A stretch of 34,977 nt of DNA from Oscillospiraceae bacterium (GTDB lineage: Bacteria > Bacillota > Clostridia > Oscillospirales > UBA929): contig WRIZ01000027.1 in the NCBI GenBank assembly GCA_009782475.1, forward strand, positions 1 to 34,977, read 5' to 3'. A program made the position numbers and the translations under genes. Positions 25,981 through 34,258 of this stretch are shown here, piece by piece (positions within the stretch are counted from its first letter, which is position 1; each line of letters begins with the position of its first letter). Below the pieces are notes generated by a model. The model was not told the DNA's origin, did no database searches, and worked only from the letters and a program-made list of their open reading frames with translations.

Positions 25981-27498
25981 ATGAAAACCACATGCCGCGC
26001 CCTGTCCGTTCTGCTCACGCTTTGCCTCGTGCTGTCAATGACGGCTTGTTCGCCTAAAAGTGAAGAACCGCCAATCAGCGGCAAGCTCACCATCCTACAT
26101 ATGAACGATACCCACGGCAGGACAGGAGCCGAGCCAACCATCGCGGGGTTGGCAAAAGACTTGCGGGCGAAGGGCGAAAACGTCTTACTCCTCGACGCGG
26201 GTGACCGCCTGCACGGGCAGATCGCAGCCAATCTCACAAAGGGCGAAACAATGGTTGAGATCATGAACGCCGCCGGGTACGACGCGATGGTGACAGGCAA
26301 TCACGAGTATACCTTCGGCGTCGAACGGTTGACCGAGCTGTCCGGCATGATGGATTTCCCCTTGCTGGCTTCAAACGTAACATACAACGGCAATTACATA
26401 TTCGAGCGGTACAAGGTTTTCAAGATGGACGGCCTGACCGTGGGCGTGTTCGGGCTTGTCTCGCCGGAGACCGTCAAGTCCTCCGACCCGCGCAAAATGA
26501 CAGGGCTGGCCTTTGAAAATCCCGCCGAAACCGCCGCCGAAATGGTTGACGTCCTTCAAGCCGAACGGTGCGATATAGTCATCGCCCTAGCCCATTTGGG
26601 CGACGACAACCTCACGGCGGAGAACGAGAAAAGCGACGCCGTGGCCTCTGTTCCCGGCGTTGACGCGGTCATCGACGCGCACAGCCATTCCCTGCTGGAA
26701 AACGGCAGAATGGTCGGCGGGACGCTGATCGCGCAGACGGGGAATTACGCCGAGCACATCGGCATTGTGGAGATCACGCTCGACAACGGCGTGATGACCA
26801 AGACGGCGCGGGTGATCCCTGTCCCTGGAGGAGACGATGAAACCGACCTCCCGCAAGACGCCGCCGTTGCCGCAAAAATAGCCGAAGGGGAAGCGAAGGT
26901 CGAGTCGGTCACAAGCGTCGTGGTGGGGCATACCCCCATCAAACTGATCGGCGAGCGGGAAGCTGTCCGCACGGGTGACACCAACCTTGCCAACCTGATC
27001 ACCGATTCCATGCTTTACGCCACCGGGGCCGACATTTCGTTTATCGGCGGCGGGAGCATCCGCGCCGGCATCGAGGCGGGCGACGTCACGATGGGCGATG
27101 TGCTGACCGTCCTGCCCTACGCCAACCTGATCGTCACGATGGAGCTGAAAGGCTCCGATGTGTTGGAAATTTTAGACCACGGTGTCAGCCTCTACCCCGA
27201 ACCCGAAGGGCAGTATATCCAAGTCGGCGGGCTGCGTTTTACGTTTGACCCGGAAGCCCAACCGATGAACAGAGTGAAGTCGGCGCAGCTGAACAACGGC
27301 GCGGAGATCGAACCCGGCAAAACGTACACCGTGGCGACCGTTGAATTCATCGCGGCGGGCGGCGACGGCTACACCATGATGGAAAGAGGCGAGGGTCTGA
27401 CCTTCTACGGCGGCGACGCCGAAGCCTTCATAGCCTATTTGGAGACCAATCCCGCCATCGCGGCCGAGCCGGAGGGCAGGGTTAGTATACCAAACTAA
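25981..27498 (+). CDS. 5'-nucleotidase/2',3'-cyclic phosphodiesterase-like lipoprotein
   Basis: 505 residues from ATG 25981 (AAGGAGG 8 bases upstream). The lipoprotein signal ends LSMTAC at about residue 21. The N-terminal metallophosphatase domain has LHMNDTHGR, LLDAGDRLHG, VTGNHEYTFG (Asn-His pair) and VIDAHSHSLL, which bind the dimetal centre. The C-terminal 5'-nucleotidase domain (about 320-500) shows TNLANLITDSMLYATGADISFIGGGSIRAG, the PYANLIV motif and the GGDGY substrate loop. It would dephosphorylate extracellular nucleotides for uptake. At about 500 residues it has the usual two-domain length. Own promoter upstream. Confidence 0.93.
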   Translation: MKTTCRALSVLLTLCLVLSMTACSPKSEEPPISGKLTILHMNDTHGRTGAEPTIAGLAKDLRAKGENVLLLDAGDRLHGQIAANLTKGETMVEIMNAAGYDAMVTGNHEYTFGVERLTELSGMMDFPLLASNVTYNGNYIFERYKVFKMDGLTVGVFGLVSPETVKSSDPRKMTGLAFENPAETAAEMVDVLQAERCDIVIALAHLGDDNLTAENEKSDAVASVPGVDAVIDAHSHSLLENGRMVGGTLIAQTGNYAEHIGIVEITLDNGVMTKTARVIPVPGGDDETDLPQDAAVAAKIAEGEAKVESVTSVVVGHTPIKLIGEREAVRTGDTNLANLITDSMLYATGADISFIGGGSIRAGIEAGDVTMGDVLTVLPYANLIVTMELKGSDVLEILDHGVSLYPEPEGQYIQVGGLRFTFDPEAQPMNRVKSAQLNNGAEIEPGKTYTVATVEFIAAGGDGYTMMERGEGLTFYGGDAEAFIAYLETNPAIAAEPEGRVSIPN

Positions 27499-27545
27499 AA
27501 GCAGCATGGCGTCCTTGCCGCGCAAAATGAAAGGAGGGTTCCCCC

Positions 27546-30500
27546 ATGTTAAAACAATACGGATACGAATTGACCGAGGGCTTCAAAACCCTATGCAAAC
27601 GAACCCTGTCCCTCACGCTCACCTTTGCGCTGGTGTTCACGCTGATGCCAACGCTTGCGCCCCCGGCACACGCGGCGAGCCACACATGGGACAGCGCGAC
27701 CCCGCCCACCGTCGCGGACGGCGACACCGTGACCATTGCCGACGGCGCAAGTGGGACGCTTACCGTCCCGGCGGGCGCGGCCGTCACCATAACAGGCACA
27801 GCGGAATCAACTGGTAATTCTTCTTACGGAATAACACTTAATATTGGCGCGGGCGGAACGGTACTATGGGACGCTTCTTTTACCTATACTCATGATTCTG
27901 CTGTTGCGGGTTCAATAAGCGCGGTGTACAAATCAAACAGCGGTACATTTTTAATGACCGACGGCAAAATCGAAGTACAAAGAGAAAACCGCACAGACGA
28001 CGCCTGCGCGTTGTTGTCAATTGGTGGTGGTGCAATCATAACCGGAGGGGAACTAAAAGCCGTCGGCACTGCCAATAATAAATACGCGGTTACTGCCTCC
28101 AGCGGATTGGCGGCAATAAAAAACAGCGGCGTTACCATAGACGGAGATTATAGTGCCCCTGCCGGCATCGTCCTCACCTACACCCCCGGCACATACGACG
28201 CTTTAAGCACCTCCGGCATTACCATAAACACCCCCGCTTCCGGCGCGGACGCATACTGGAGCAAGGGCGCGGCGGACGGCACGGGCACGGGCGACGGCAT
28301 TTGGTATGAACGCGGCGGGAACAGCGGCTTTATCGCAATAGACGGCGTGACGGTTTCGGCCCCCATCTTCTCCGGCGGCAACGGCACATCGGGCGACCCG
28401 TACATAATCACCGACGCGGCGGAACTGGCGCAGATGGCGGATTTTGTCAACGCGGGGACTTCGCCCTACGCGGACGCGGGTAAATATTACGAACTCGGTG
28501 CGGACATCAACCTCAACAACGACCCGTGGACACCCATCGGCACGTACTCCAAACAATTCACAGGCACATTCAACGGCGCGGGATATACCATCAGCGGATT
28601 GTACATTAACGCCACATCTACAGACGATGTCGGCTTGTTCGGCTGTGTCAACGGCGGCACAGTGAAAAACCTCAGCGTCATCGGCAGCGTTTCCGGCAAT
28701 AACGAGGTCGGCGGCGTGGTTGGATTTAATAATGGTACAGTATCAGCCTGCGCTTTCTCCGGCAGCGTTTCCGGCAATAGTTGGGTCGGCGGCGTGGTTG
28801 GGTGGAATGAGTCCGATAGTGTATCAAACTGCTACAACATCGGCAGTGTTTCCAGTAGTGGCAGCAATGTCGGCGGCGTGGTTGGGCATAATAACAGCGG
28901 CACAGTATCAAACTGCTACAACATCGGCAGCGTTACCGGTGCTTCACGAGTCGGCGGCGTGGTTGGGCGTAGTGACGGTACAATATCAAACTGCGTGTCG
29001 CTTGGTTTGATGGTGACAGGCAACACAAATGTCGGGCGTGTGGTTGGATATAACAGCGGCACACTCACCGACAACAAAGCCCGCGCGGATATGAAAATCG
29101 GCGCGGCCGGCAATGAAGCGGTTGTAACAGGCGCACAAGGCGACAACAACGGCGCGAACGTTACGCCCGGCATATCGTTTTCCGTCGTGTTCAACAATTG
29201 GGACACGAATATATGGAATATTCCGGGCGGCACTCTGGCCATCGGCGGCGCGCTGCCCACGCTCAAAAACTTTAGCGGCGCGCAGAACCCGACATTGCCG
29301 GGGGTTGCGGCGTCCAGCGACAGCGCGCTGACGGGCATGAAAGGCATCACACTTGACGGTGCAGGTTGGAGCGGCACAGGCACTATTTCTGATCCTAAGA
29401 GCAGAACGGTATCCTTTCCTTTCGGTACATCGCGGACATTGACTTTATCTAACCTCGAAATCAACTCTTTAGCGATGGTAACGATGACACAAAATCCTGA
29501 TTTTGTTACCGGAACGACTGCTTCTGTACTGTTCGATGACAACGATGTTGTATATATAGTAGTTACCGCGCAGGACGGCAGCAAGTCGTATTACGCGATT
29601 ACATTAAAAATAGCCGCGTCCTACACCGTGACATTTGATAAAAACGGCGGCGACACCGAAGCAAGCCCAGCCGCCAAGACGGTGACGGAACCCGATACGA
29701 CCATCGACGCGCTCCCGGCTCCGCCCGCAAGGACAGGCTACATTTTCGACGGCTGGAACACGCAAGCTGACGGCGGCGGTTCGGCATTTACGGCGGCTAC
29801 GCCCGTCGGCGCGAGTATCACGGTTTACGCGCAGTGGACGACGCCAAAAGAGGTAACAGGCGTGACCGTTCCCGCCGGAGCGGCAATCGACAACCAAGCC
29901 CAAACGATTACCGCAAACGCCGCCAATTCCGTCTCATCGCTGACCGTTGACATTACGGTAAGTACAGGCGCGGATTGGGAATTATTTGACAGCGATGACT
30001 TTATCAACGCGAATGAGCTAAGAGGCGAAATCGTACATTTGAGTGTCGGCGAGAACAAATATTGGATAAAGGTAACCGGGCAAGACGGATTGTCGGCGAT
30101 TTATGTCTTAACCATAACCCGTGCCGCGCCTGTGTCCAACCCCGACCCAACACCCACACCCGACCCGAAACCCGACCCCAAGCCTGATCCAAAACCCGAA
30201 CCGGGTGAGGTAACGGTCATACAGACGTTGGAGGACATGAAAACCATCACAGCGCAGATCGGCAATGTAACCTATGAGGTACCGCCCGAGGCGATCGATA
30301 CGGCGGCGATTATGGCGATGCTCGGCGCGGACAGCGCGTCGGATGTGTTGATCAGTGTAACCGTCACGATCGCTGCGGATGAGGACATACTGGAAGCCGT
30401 CAGCAGCGCGGTCGCGTCCGGCGGCACGGAGCTGGTTCTGCCGCCGGTGCAGTTTACCATCACGGCGGAGTACAACGGTCAGACGGCGGAGGTTACAGCT

Positions 30501-31310
30501 TTCAGCCAATACGTCGGGCGCATCATTGAGATCACGGCGGAACAAGCCGCGAAAGTCACCACCGCCGTGCTGGTCGAGCCGGACGGCACAACCCGCCATG
30601 TCCCGACGGTTGTGGTTCAGCAAAACGGCAAATGGATTGTCATTGTCAAAAGCCTGACCAATTCCACGTACGCGCTGGTGTACAACGAGCGGACTTTCAC
30701 CGACACAGCCGGAAAGTGGTATGAAACCTACGTCAGCGAAATGGCCAACCGCATGATTATGGACGACATCGGCGGCAGCGTGTTCGCGGGCGAACGCGAC
30801 ATCACACGCGCCGAGTTTGCGGTCATCGTCATCCGGGCATTGGGCTTGCCAGACAACGGCGGCGCGGTATTCAGCGACGTATCGGCGAATATGTGGTACG
30901 CCGGAGCCGTGGGCAAGGCATATGAATACGGCCTTGTGAGCGGCGTGGGCGGCGGACGGTTTGACCCCGACAGGCCGATCACCCGTCAGGAAGCGATGAT
31001 GATCGTTTGGAAAGCGGCGCGGATCGCCGGATTTGAGGGCGGTATAGGAAATATTAACGGTTTCCGCGACGCGGAAACTGTGAGTGAATGGGCATTAGGC
31101 GCGGTACGGTGGAATGTCGGCTCCGGCTTGATCGTCGGCTCCGGCGGCAGCCTCAACCCGCTTGGCAATATCAGCCGCGCCGAAACGGCGACGCTGGTGT
31201 TAAAACTCCTGCGAAAAGCGGGATTGGTGGACGACAGGATGCCAAAGCCGGAGTTGAGTTTGACGGCGAAGAGCTTTGACCCGCGCAAGGAGCCGGAGGA
31301 GGACGAATGA
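27546..31310 (+). CDS. Large S-layer-anchored surface protein (GLUG, InlB-type repeat, SLH)
   Basis: 1254 residues, ATG 27546 with AAGGAGGG upstream. The signal peptide has a long basic N-region and cleaves near AHA-ASH (about 43). Order: beta-rich N-terminal region; GLUG repeats at about 370-505; a cadherin-like sandwich at about 600-690; an InlB/Listeria-Bacteroides repeat at about 692-765 (FDKNGGD...GYIFDGWNTQADGG...VYAQW); a second cadherin-like sandwich to about 858; a Pro-Asp/Lys linker at about 865-887; a beta domain; and three SLH domains at about 1045-1225 that bind secondary cell-wall polymer. It is probably an adhesin or cell-surface structural protein. The stop overlaps the start of a truncated response regulator. 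Confidence 0.9.
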   Translation: MLKQYGYELTEGFKTLCKRTLSLTLTFALVFTLMPTLAPPAHAASHTWDSATPPTVADGDTVTIADGASGTLTVPAGAAVTITGTAESTGNSSYGITLNIGAGGTVLWDASFTYTHDSAVAGSISAVYKSNSGTFLMTDGKIEVQRENRTDDACALLSIGGGAIITGGELKAVGTANNKYAVTASSGLAAIKNSGVTIDGDYSAPAGIVLTYTPGTYDALSTSGITINTPASGADAYWSKGAADGTGTGDGIWYERGGNSGFIAIDGVTVSAPIFSGGNGTSGDPYIITDAAELAQMADFVNAGTSPYADAGKYYELGADINLNNDPWTPIGTYSKQFTGTFNGAGYTISGLYINATSTDDVGLFGCVNGGTVKNLSVIGSVSGNNEVGGVVGFNNGTVSACAFSGSVSGNSWVGGVVGWNESDSVSNCYNIGSVSSSGSNVGGVVGHNNSGTVSNCYNIGSVTGASRVGGVVGRSDGTISNCVSLGLMVTGNTNVGRVVGYNSGTLTDNKARADMKIGAAGNEAVVTGAQGDNNGANVTPGISFSVVFNNWDTNIWNIPGGTLAIGGALPTLKNFSGAQNPTLPGVAASSDSALTGMKGITLDGAGWSGTGTISDPKSRTVSFPFGTSRTLTLSNLEINSLAMVTMTQNPDFVTGTTASVLFDDNDVVYIVVTAQDGSKSYYAITLKIAASYTVTFDKNGGDTEASPAAKTVTEPDTTIDALPAPPARTGYIFDGWNTQADGGGSAFTAATPVGASITVYAQWTTPKEVTGVTVPAGAAIDNQAQTITANAANSVSSLTVDITVSTGADWELFDSDDFINANELRGEIVHLSVGENKYWIKVTGQDGLSAIYVLTITRAAPVSNPDPTPTPDPKPDPKPDPKPEPGEVTVIQTLEDMKTITAQIGNVTYEVPPEAIDTAAIMAMLGADSASDVLISVTVTIAADEDILEAVSSAVASGGTELVLPPVQFTITAEYNGQTAEVTAFSQYVGRIIEITAEQAAKVTTAVLVEPDGTTRHVPTVVVQQNGKWIVIVKSLTNSTYALVYNERTFTDTAGKWYETYVSEMANRMIMDDIGGSVFAGERDITRAEFAVIVIRALGLPDNGGAVFSDVSANMWYAGAVGKAYEYGLVSGVGGGRFDPDRPITRQEAMMIVWKAARIAGFEGGIGNINGFRDAETVSEWALGAVRWNVGSGLIVGSGGSLNPLGNISRAETATLVLKLLRKAGLVDDRMPKPELSLTAKSFDPRKEPEEDE
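28656..29070 (+). repeat. Tandem coding repeat encoding GLUG motifs
   Basis: Five tandem units of roughly 70-85 bp, each encoding a variant of GSVSGNxxVGGVVGxNxGTVSNCY. The units are imperfect at DNA level, so the array is old or drifting. Copy number could vary by slippage or recombination. Confidence 0.8.
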
Positions 31311-31450
31311 AAGTTGACTGCCTGATCGTTGACGACAAGGAAGCGTTGTCGGAGAGCACCTGCAAATATTTCAATATGTTCGATGTGAAGACCGCATGGG
31401 TGGCGGATACGCAAGATTTCGGCGTACGCGCCGGTGAGAGAGTAATATAA
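31307..31450 (+). pseudogene. Truncated response-regulator receiver fragment
   Basis: A 47-codon frame starting in a 4-base ATGA overlap with the SLH gene. It reads MKVDCLIVDDKEALSEST and continues to about WVADT, the first strand, acidic pair and first helix of a REC domain. Beyond about 31420 the similarity to REC proteins ends, and a TAA closes the frame at 31448-31450. The phospho-acceptor Asp is missing, so it cannot work as a receiver. It is probably the 5' stump of a regulator gene once co-transcribed with the surface protein. Confidence 0.75.
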
Positions 31451-31471
31451 TGAGGTAAGAATCGCCAAACA

Positions 31472-31507
31472 CCCTCCCGTTGCATAGTATAGTTCGTGAC
31501 GGGAGGG
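31472..31507 (+). promoter_or_regulatory. Hairpin covering the ribosome-binding site of the ATPase remnant
   Basis: CCCTCCCGT (31472-31480) pairs perfectly with ACGGGAGGG (31499-31507) across an 18-base loop. The right arm contains the GGGAGGG ribosome-binding site for the GTG at 31514, so the fold would block translation. The -10-like TATAAT at 31446-31451 may start this transcript, but no -35 was found. Confidence 0.55.
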
Positions 31508-31513
31508 ATTGGT

Positions 31514-31825
31514 GTGAACACCTCATTTTTCTTAGGAGCAAACACGCCTGAGGGATTTCGTTCGCTCTATGGCGAATGGCCCGGCTTACATCGGCTGAAA
31601 CGGTTTTATATCATCAAAGGGACGCCCGGCAACGGCAAATCGGGTTTCATGCGCCGCATCGTCAGCAAATTGAGCGAAAAGGGGCAGCATTGCGAAACGA
31701 TCCTGTGCTCCGCCGACCCCCAATCGCTTGACGGCGTTTATTTTCCCTCGTTAGGCGTTGCCTTTGCCGACGGCACGTCGCCCCATGAGAAGAGTACAAA
31801 TACACATAAAACGACCGGTACCTAA
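31514..31825 (+). pseudogene. Truncated P-loop ATPase
   Basis: GTG 31514 has GGGAGGG 6 bases upstream. The reading frame opens VNTSFFLGANTPEGFRSLY and has an intact Walker A, IIKGTPGNGKSGFMRRI. It continues to LGVAFADGTSPHE (about 31787), which matches the N-terminal third of a sporulation-era P-loop ATPase family found in Firmicutes. After that the sequence changes to an unrelated STNTHKTTGT tail and stops inside a terminator-like hairpin. Full-length relatives are several hundred residues. This is most simply a gene cut by insertion of the element that follows, with its 3' part possibly beyond the window. Confidence 0.8.
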
Positions 31826-31844
31826 GCGATAGGTCCGGTTGTTT
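31814..31844 (+). terminator. Terminator-like hairpin at the element's left edge
   Basis: ACCGG-t-ACCTA (31814-31824) pairs with TAGGT-CCGGT (31830-31839) around a 5-base AGCGA loop, with one bulged base, followed by TGTTTGT. It sits about 25 bases inside the suspected insertion junction and would insulate the element from outside transcription. Confidence 0.6.
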
Positions 31845-31944
31845 GTCCGTTTATATGCGTGTTCAAATTTATGAACAAGGCATAGCTGCTCAATGAAAAC
31901 GGACAAGCAGTTACCCGAATTATATGCGGAAGGAAAGTGTTCTT

Positions 31945-32019
31945 ATGAAAACACGCAAAACCATTCGTTTTATTCCGGTTATGACCGCCACCAAGGAGGT
32001 GATCTCGAATGCCTCCTAA
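31945..32019 (+). CDS. Small ORF coupled to the ParB-like gene
   Basis: 24 codons, MKTRKTIRFIPVMTATKEV and so on, with GGAAGG upstream. Its stop TAA (32017-32019) lies 8 bases inside the ParB-like gene, whose ribosome-binding site AAGGAGGTGAT is within this ORF. The arrangement is that of a coupled leader peptide or small element protein. It is basic and otherwise featureless. Confidence 0.45.
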   Translation: MKTRKTIRFIPVMTATKEVISNAS

Positions 32020-33031
32020 GACAGAATCGTTTGCCGAACAGTTCAAAAGGAAATCAAAACAGTTAAGGCAGGATGCTCCGCCGCTCACCGACCCGACCAA
32101 CAAAGCCCTAGACCGTGAGCTGGATGCCCAATTCAACCTGATGGCTTACGCTGAAGATGTCGTACTGGTATCCGTCAATCAACTTCGTCCTTATGCGCAA
32201 CATCCGTTCAAAGCATACGGCGATGAAAAGATGAACGCTCTGGTCGAAAGCATCAACAGGGACGGGTTGCATCAACCGATCATCATCCGTAATATTGAAG
32301 GAATTGCCGGGTTTGAGATTCTGGCGGGGCATAACCGGGTGGAAGCCATAAGGAGACTTGGCAATCGGCAGATACCCGCCATCAACCGAAACCTGGATGA
32401 CGACGCGGCGGCTCTTGTCGTTGTCACCACCAATCTTGAGCAACGGGACAAGCTGCTGCCGAGTGAGAAAGCCTTTGCGTACAAGCTCCAAATGGAAGCC
32501 TTACAGAGGCAGAAAGGGATAATTCCAAACGGCGATAACGCCAGTGATGACAATGGGTTGGAGTTGCCTGTCCAAAATGGACAGGCAGGACTGAGCCGGG
32601 AGACTGTGGCGAATGCAAATGGCGTGAGCTGGCATGAAATCCAACGCTACATTAGGCTCACCTATCTCCTGAGCGAACTGCTAGACCTGCTCGATCAAGA
32701 CCGCATCCCGGTTATGGCGGGGTATGAGTTGTCGTTTCTCGATACCGAAGCACAGCAGGCGGTGGTTCGTTTCTTCTTTGGGGATTCTCCATCAAAGGAA
32801 AAACTGACCGTCAAGACCGCCGAGACCCTCCGGACGGCGTTCAGAGACGGAAAGTCGGTCACAGATGAAGGCATCCCCGCTATCCTGCAAAAGCCGCCAA
32901 AGAAGAAACCCGGCTCGGTGAAGGTCAGCTTTTCCCTCAAAGAGTTGAAAAAGCAATACCCCCTCCCGGATGGATTCGATGTGACGGTATTCCTTCACGA
33001 GAAACTGAAAGAGGCGTTCGCAAAAGGTTAA
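32009..33031 (+). CDS. ParB/RepB-like partition protein
   Basis: 340 residues, ATG 32009 with AAGGAGGTGAT upstream. A ParB N-terminal domain is at about 45-145: VNQLRPYAQHPFKAYGDEKMNALVESINRDGLHQPIIIR, then ILAGHNRVEAIRRLG, the CTP-binding GHxR-like motif. It is followed by a helix-turn-helix region (SRETVANANGVSWHEIQRYIRLTYLLSELLDLLDQ). The C-terminus is charged (KPPKKKPGSVKVSFSLKELKKQ). No ParA is adjacent. Such stand-alone ParB proteins are common on Firmicute conjugative and integrative elements, so it marks the region as mobile or ex-mobile. Confidence 0.9.
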   Translation: MPPKTESFAEQFKRKSKQLRQDAPPLTDPTNKALDRELDAQFNLMAYAEDVVLVSVNQLRPYAQHPFKAYGDEKMNALVESINRDGLHQPIIIRNIEGIAGFEILAGHNRVEAIRRLGNRQIPAINRNLDDDAAALVVVTTNLEQRDKLLPSEKAFAYKLQMEALQRQKGIIPNGDNASDDNGLELPVQNGQAGLSRETVANANGVSWHEIQRYIRLTYLLSELLDLLDQDRIPVMAGYELSFLDTEAQQAVVRFFFGDSPSKEKLTVKTAETLRTAFRDGKSVTDEGIPAILQKPPKKKPGSVKVSFSLKELKKQYPLPDGFDVTVFLHEKLKEAFAKG

Positions 33032-33043
33032 CCGTAAGCGACA

Positions 33044-33077
33044 AATAAAACCGCTTCTGTATAGAGGCGGTTTTATT
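33044..33077 (+). terminator. Intrinsic terminator after the ParB-like gene
   Basis: AATAAAACCGC (33044-33054) pairs perfectly with GCGGTTTTATT (33067-33077). The T run is in the right arm, so it can act on both strands. It begins 13 bases after the stop codon. Confidence 0.88.
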
Positions 33078-33158
33078 CTGCGTTGGATCATAATGATATA
33101 ATGTTTTTCGTCTTTTACAGAGTTGTAAAAAGCTATTCATAGTAGGAGGGTTATATAT

Positions 33159-33686
33159 ATGATTTCCAACAATACTTTTCTAGAGACATTATTCATGGAT
33201 AATTACTCTTACATAAAATCACTTGTAATGCGAATTACCCAAGATGCACATCAGGCAGAAGATATAGTACATGATACATTCTTAGAAGCGTTAAAAGCTA
33301 TTGATAAAGTTAAGGATCATCCTCATCCGCAAGGCTGGCTGGTGGTTACGGCGCGTAATATACGCCTGCGTTATTATAGAAAGGCGCAGTATCAAGCAAA
33401 GTTACTTGATGTTTTGAAAACATTAAATATAGATTCAAATGACATGGACGGGGACTCGGCCAATCTGCTCAAGGGGCTAAACCTAGATGATCAAAAAATC
33501 CTTACAATGTTTTACCTCGAACAAATGAGTACGAGAGAAATCGCGGAAGCTCTCGGGATTAAAGAGTCAACAGCAAGATCGAGGCTATCAAGAGCAAGGA
33601 AGCATTTGGAAATCATGCTGCGTTTGAAAAAAATAATCAGGATTTTTGTCACTATGTGCAACAATCTGTCATCCGGATGGCATTAA
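33159..33686 (+). CDS. ECF-type sigma factor of the accessory region
   Basis: 175 residues from ATG 33159 (AGGAGGG 8 bases upstream). Region 2: SYIKSLVMRITQDAHQAEDIVHDTFLEALKAIDKV and HPQGWLVVTARNIRLRYYRK. Region 4: LNLDDQKILTMFYLEQMSTREIAEALGIKESTARSRLSRARKHL. A TATAAT lies at 33097-33102 without a clear -35. No anti-sigma gene is adjacent. The last residues after LRLKK follow a run of seven A bases (33627-33633); a one-base slip there gives a different tail (NNQDFCHYVQQSVIRMALR) ending at 33703. AT-rich relative to the chromosomal genes. Confidence 0.9.
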   Translation: MISNNTFLETLFMDNYSYIKSLVMRITQDAHQAEDIVHDTFLEALKAIDKVKDHPHPQGWLVVTARNIRLRYYRKAQYQAKLLDVLKTLNIDSNDMDGDSANLLKGLNLDDQKILTMFYLEQMSTREIAEALGIKESTARSRLSRARKHLEIMLRLKKIIRIFVTMCNNLSSGWH

Positions 33687-33710
33687 GGATTAAGGGGTTA
33701 TAGAGTATTT

Positions 33711-33777
33711 GAAACTGGTGAACATCTGAATACCGGCTTGTAACAGCCGTTATTTACAGGTGTTACAAACCAGTTTC
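33711..33777. promoter_or_regulatory. Nested inverted repeat between sigma and Mor-like genes
   Basis: The outer pair is GAAACTGGT (33711-33719) with ACCAGTTTC (33769-33777). The inner pair is TGTAACA (33739-33745) with TGTTACA (33761-33767). The right half contains one copy of the 17-bp box. It may end the sigma transcript, act as operator for the downstream gene, or both. Confidence 0.55.
33756..33772 (+). repeat. 17-bp box, copy 1 (upstream of Mor-like gene)
   Basis: ACAGGTGTTACAAACCA, 55 bases ahead of the Mor-like ATG. Identical to copy 2 except at one base. The AAACC core resembles the AAC-type -35 elements of ECF promoters, and an ECF gene is immediately upstream. A TATAAT (33792-33797) lies too far for a standard -35/-10 pairing with it. 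Confidence 0.65.
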
Positions 33778-33827
33778 TTCATTTGCGGAGCTATAATTAA
33801 GAAAAACCTACATACAGGAGATGTTTT

Positions 33828-34091
33828 ATGAAGAGGCCAATGGCAATCGAAGATATACCGCCGGAATATCGGGATTTCGCCGAATTGACCGGTCTTGAGG
33901 TGTTTCTGCGGCTTGTTGACACATACGGGGGAAGCAGGCCTATTTACATTCCGAAGCTGGCCGAGGTTGAGCGTAATCAGAGAAACAGAGAGATACTTGA
34001 AGGGTTCACTGGTCGGAACTATTCGGAGCTTGCCAAAAAACATGGACTGACGGAGGTTTCTATTAGGAGGATTTTGAAGAGCAACTGTTAA
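33828..34091 (+). CDS. Mor-like transcription activator
   Basis: 87 residues from ATG 33828 (AGGAG 7 bases upstream). It matches the Mor/C-activator type: IPPEYRDFAELTGLEVFLRLVDTYGGSRPIYIPKLAEVERNQRNREILEGFTGRNYSELAKKHGLTEVSIRRIL. The N-terminal dimerisation part has the GG(S/R)xxYIPK turn, and the C-terminal helix-turn-helix is YSELAKKHGLTEVSIRRI. Relatives activate middle or late genes in Mu-like phages, and stand-alone copies occur on Firmicute mobile elements. Here it lies between an ECF sigma and a protease gene that share a repeated box. Confidence 0.88.
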   Translation: MKRPMAIEDIPPEYRDFAELTGLEVFLRLVDTYGGSRPIYIPKLAEVERNQRNREILEGFTGRNYSELAKKHGLTEVSIRRILKSNC

Positions 34092-34258
34092 TGGTAACCT
34101 CCAATTCACAACAATATTCATAACCCATGTCCCGGACAGGTATTACAAACCAAAAAGAGAGGTGAACGTGCTACGGTGAATGTACCAGACAAATAGGAAC
34201 AAAAGGAGGATAGAAGTCCCTGCATTGTCTGGAATACATGAAAAGAAGGAATTAACCA
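34092..34258. other. Leader region of the S8 protease gene
   Basis: Contains 17-bp box copy 2 and the pair CCAGACAA (34185-34192) and TTGTCTGG (34225-34232). The loop of this pair holds an AGGAGG (34204-34209) with no usable start codon nearby. The true ribosome-binding site is AAGGA at 34246-34250. Short frames of 5-6 codons occur but are not supported as genes. Confidence 0.4.
34136..34152 (+). repeat. 17-bp box, copy 2 (upstream of S8 protease gene)
   Basis: ACAGGTATTACAAACCA, 106 bases ahead of the protease ATG, with one mismatch to copy 1 and the same orientation. Unlike copy 1 it is not part of an inverted repeat, so the conserved unit is the box itself and not a palindrome. Confidence 0.65.

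Noticed and set aside
28656..29070. Regularly spaced repeats resembling a CRISPR array
   Set aside because: Units are imperfect, in frame and encode GLUG protein motifs within a secreted protein.
30137..30205. Short-period DNA repeat
   Set aside because: Encodes the Pro-Asp-Lys linker of the surface protein; a normal protein linker and not an independent element.
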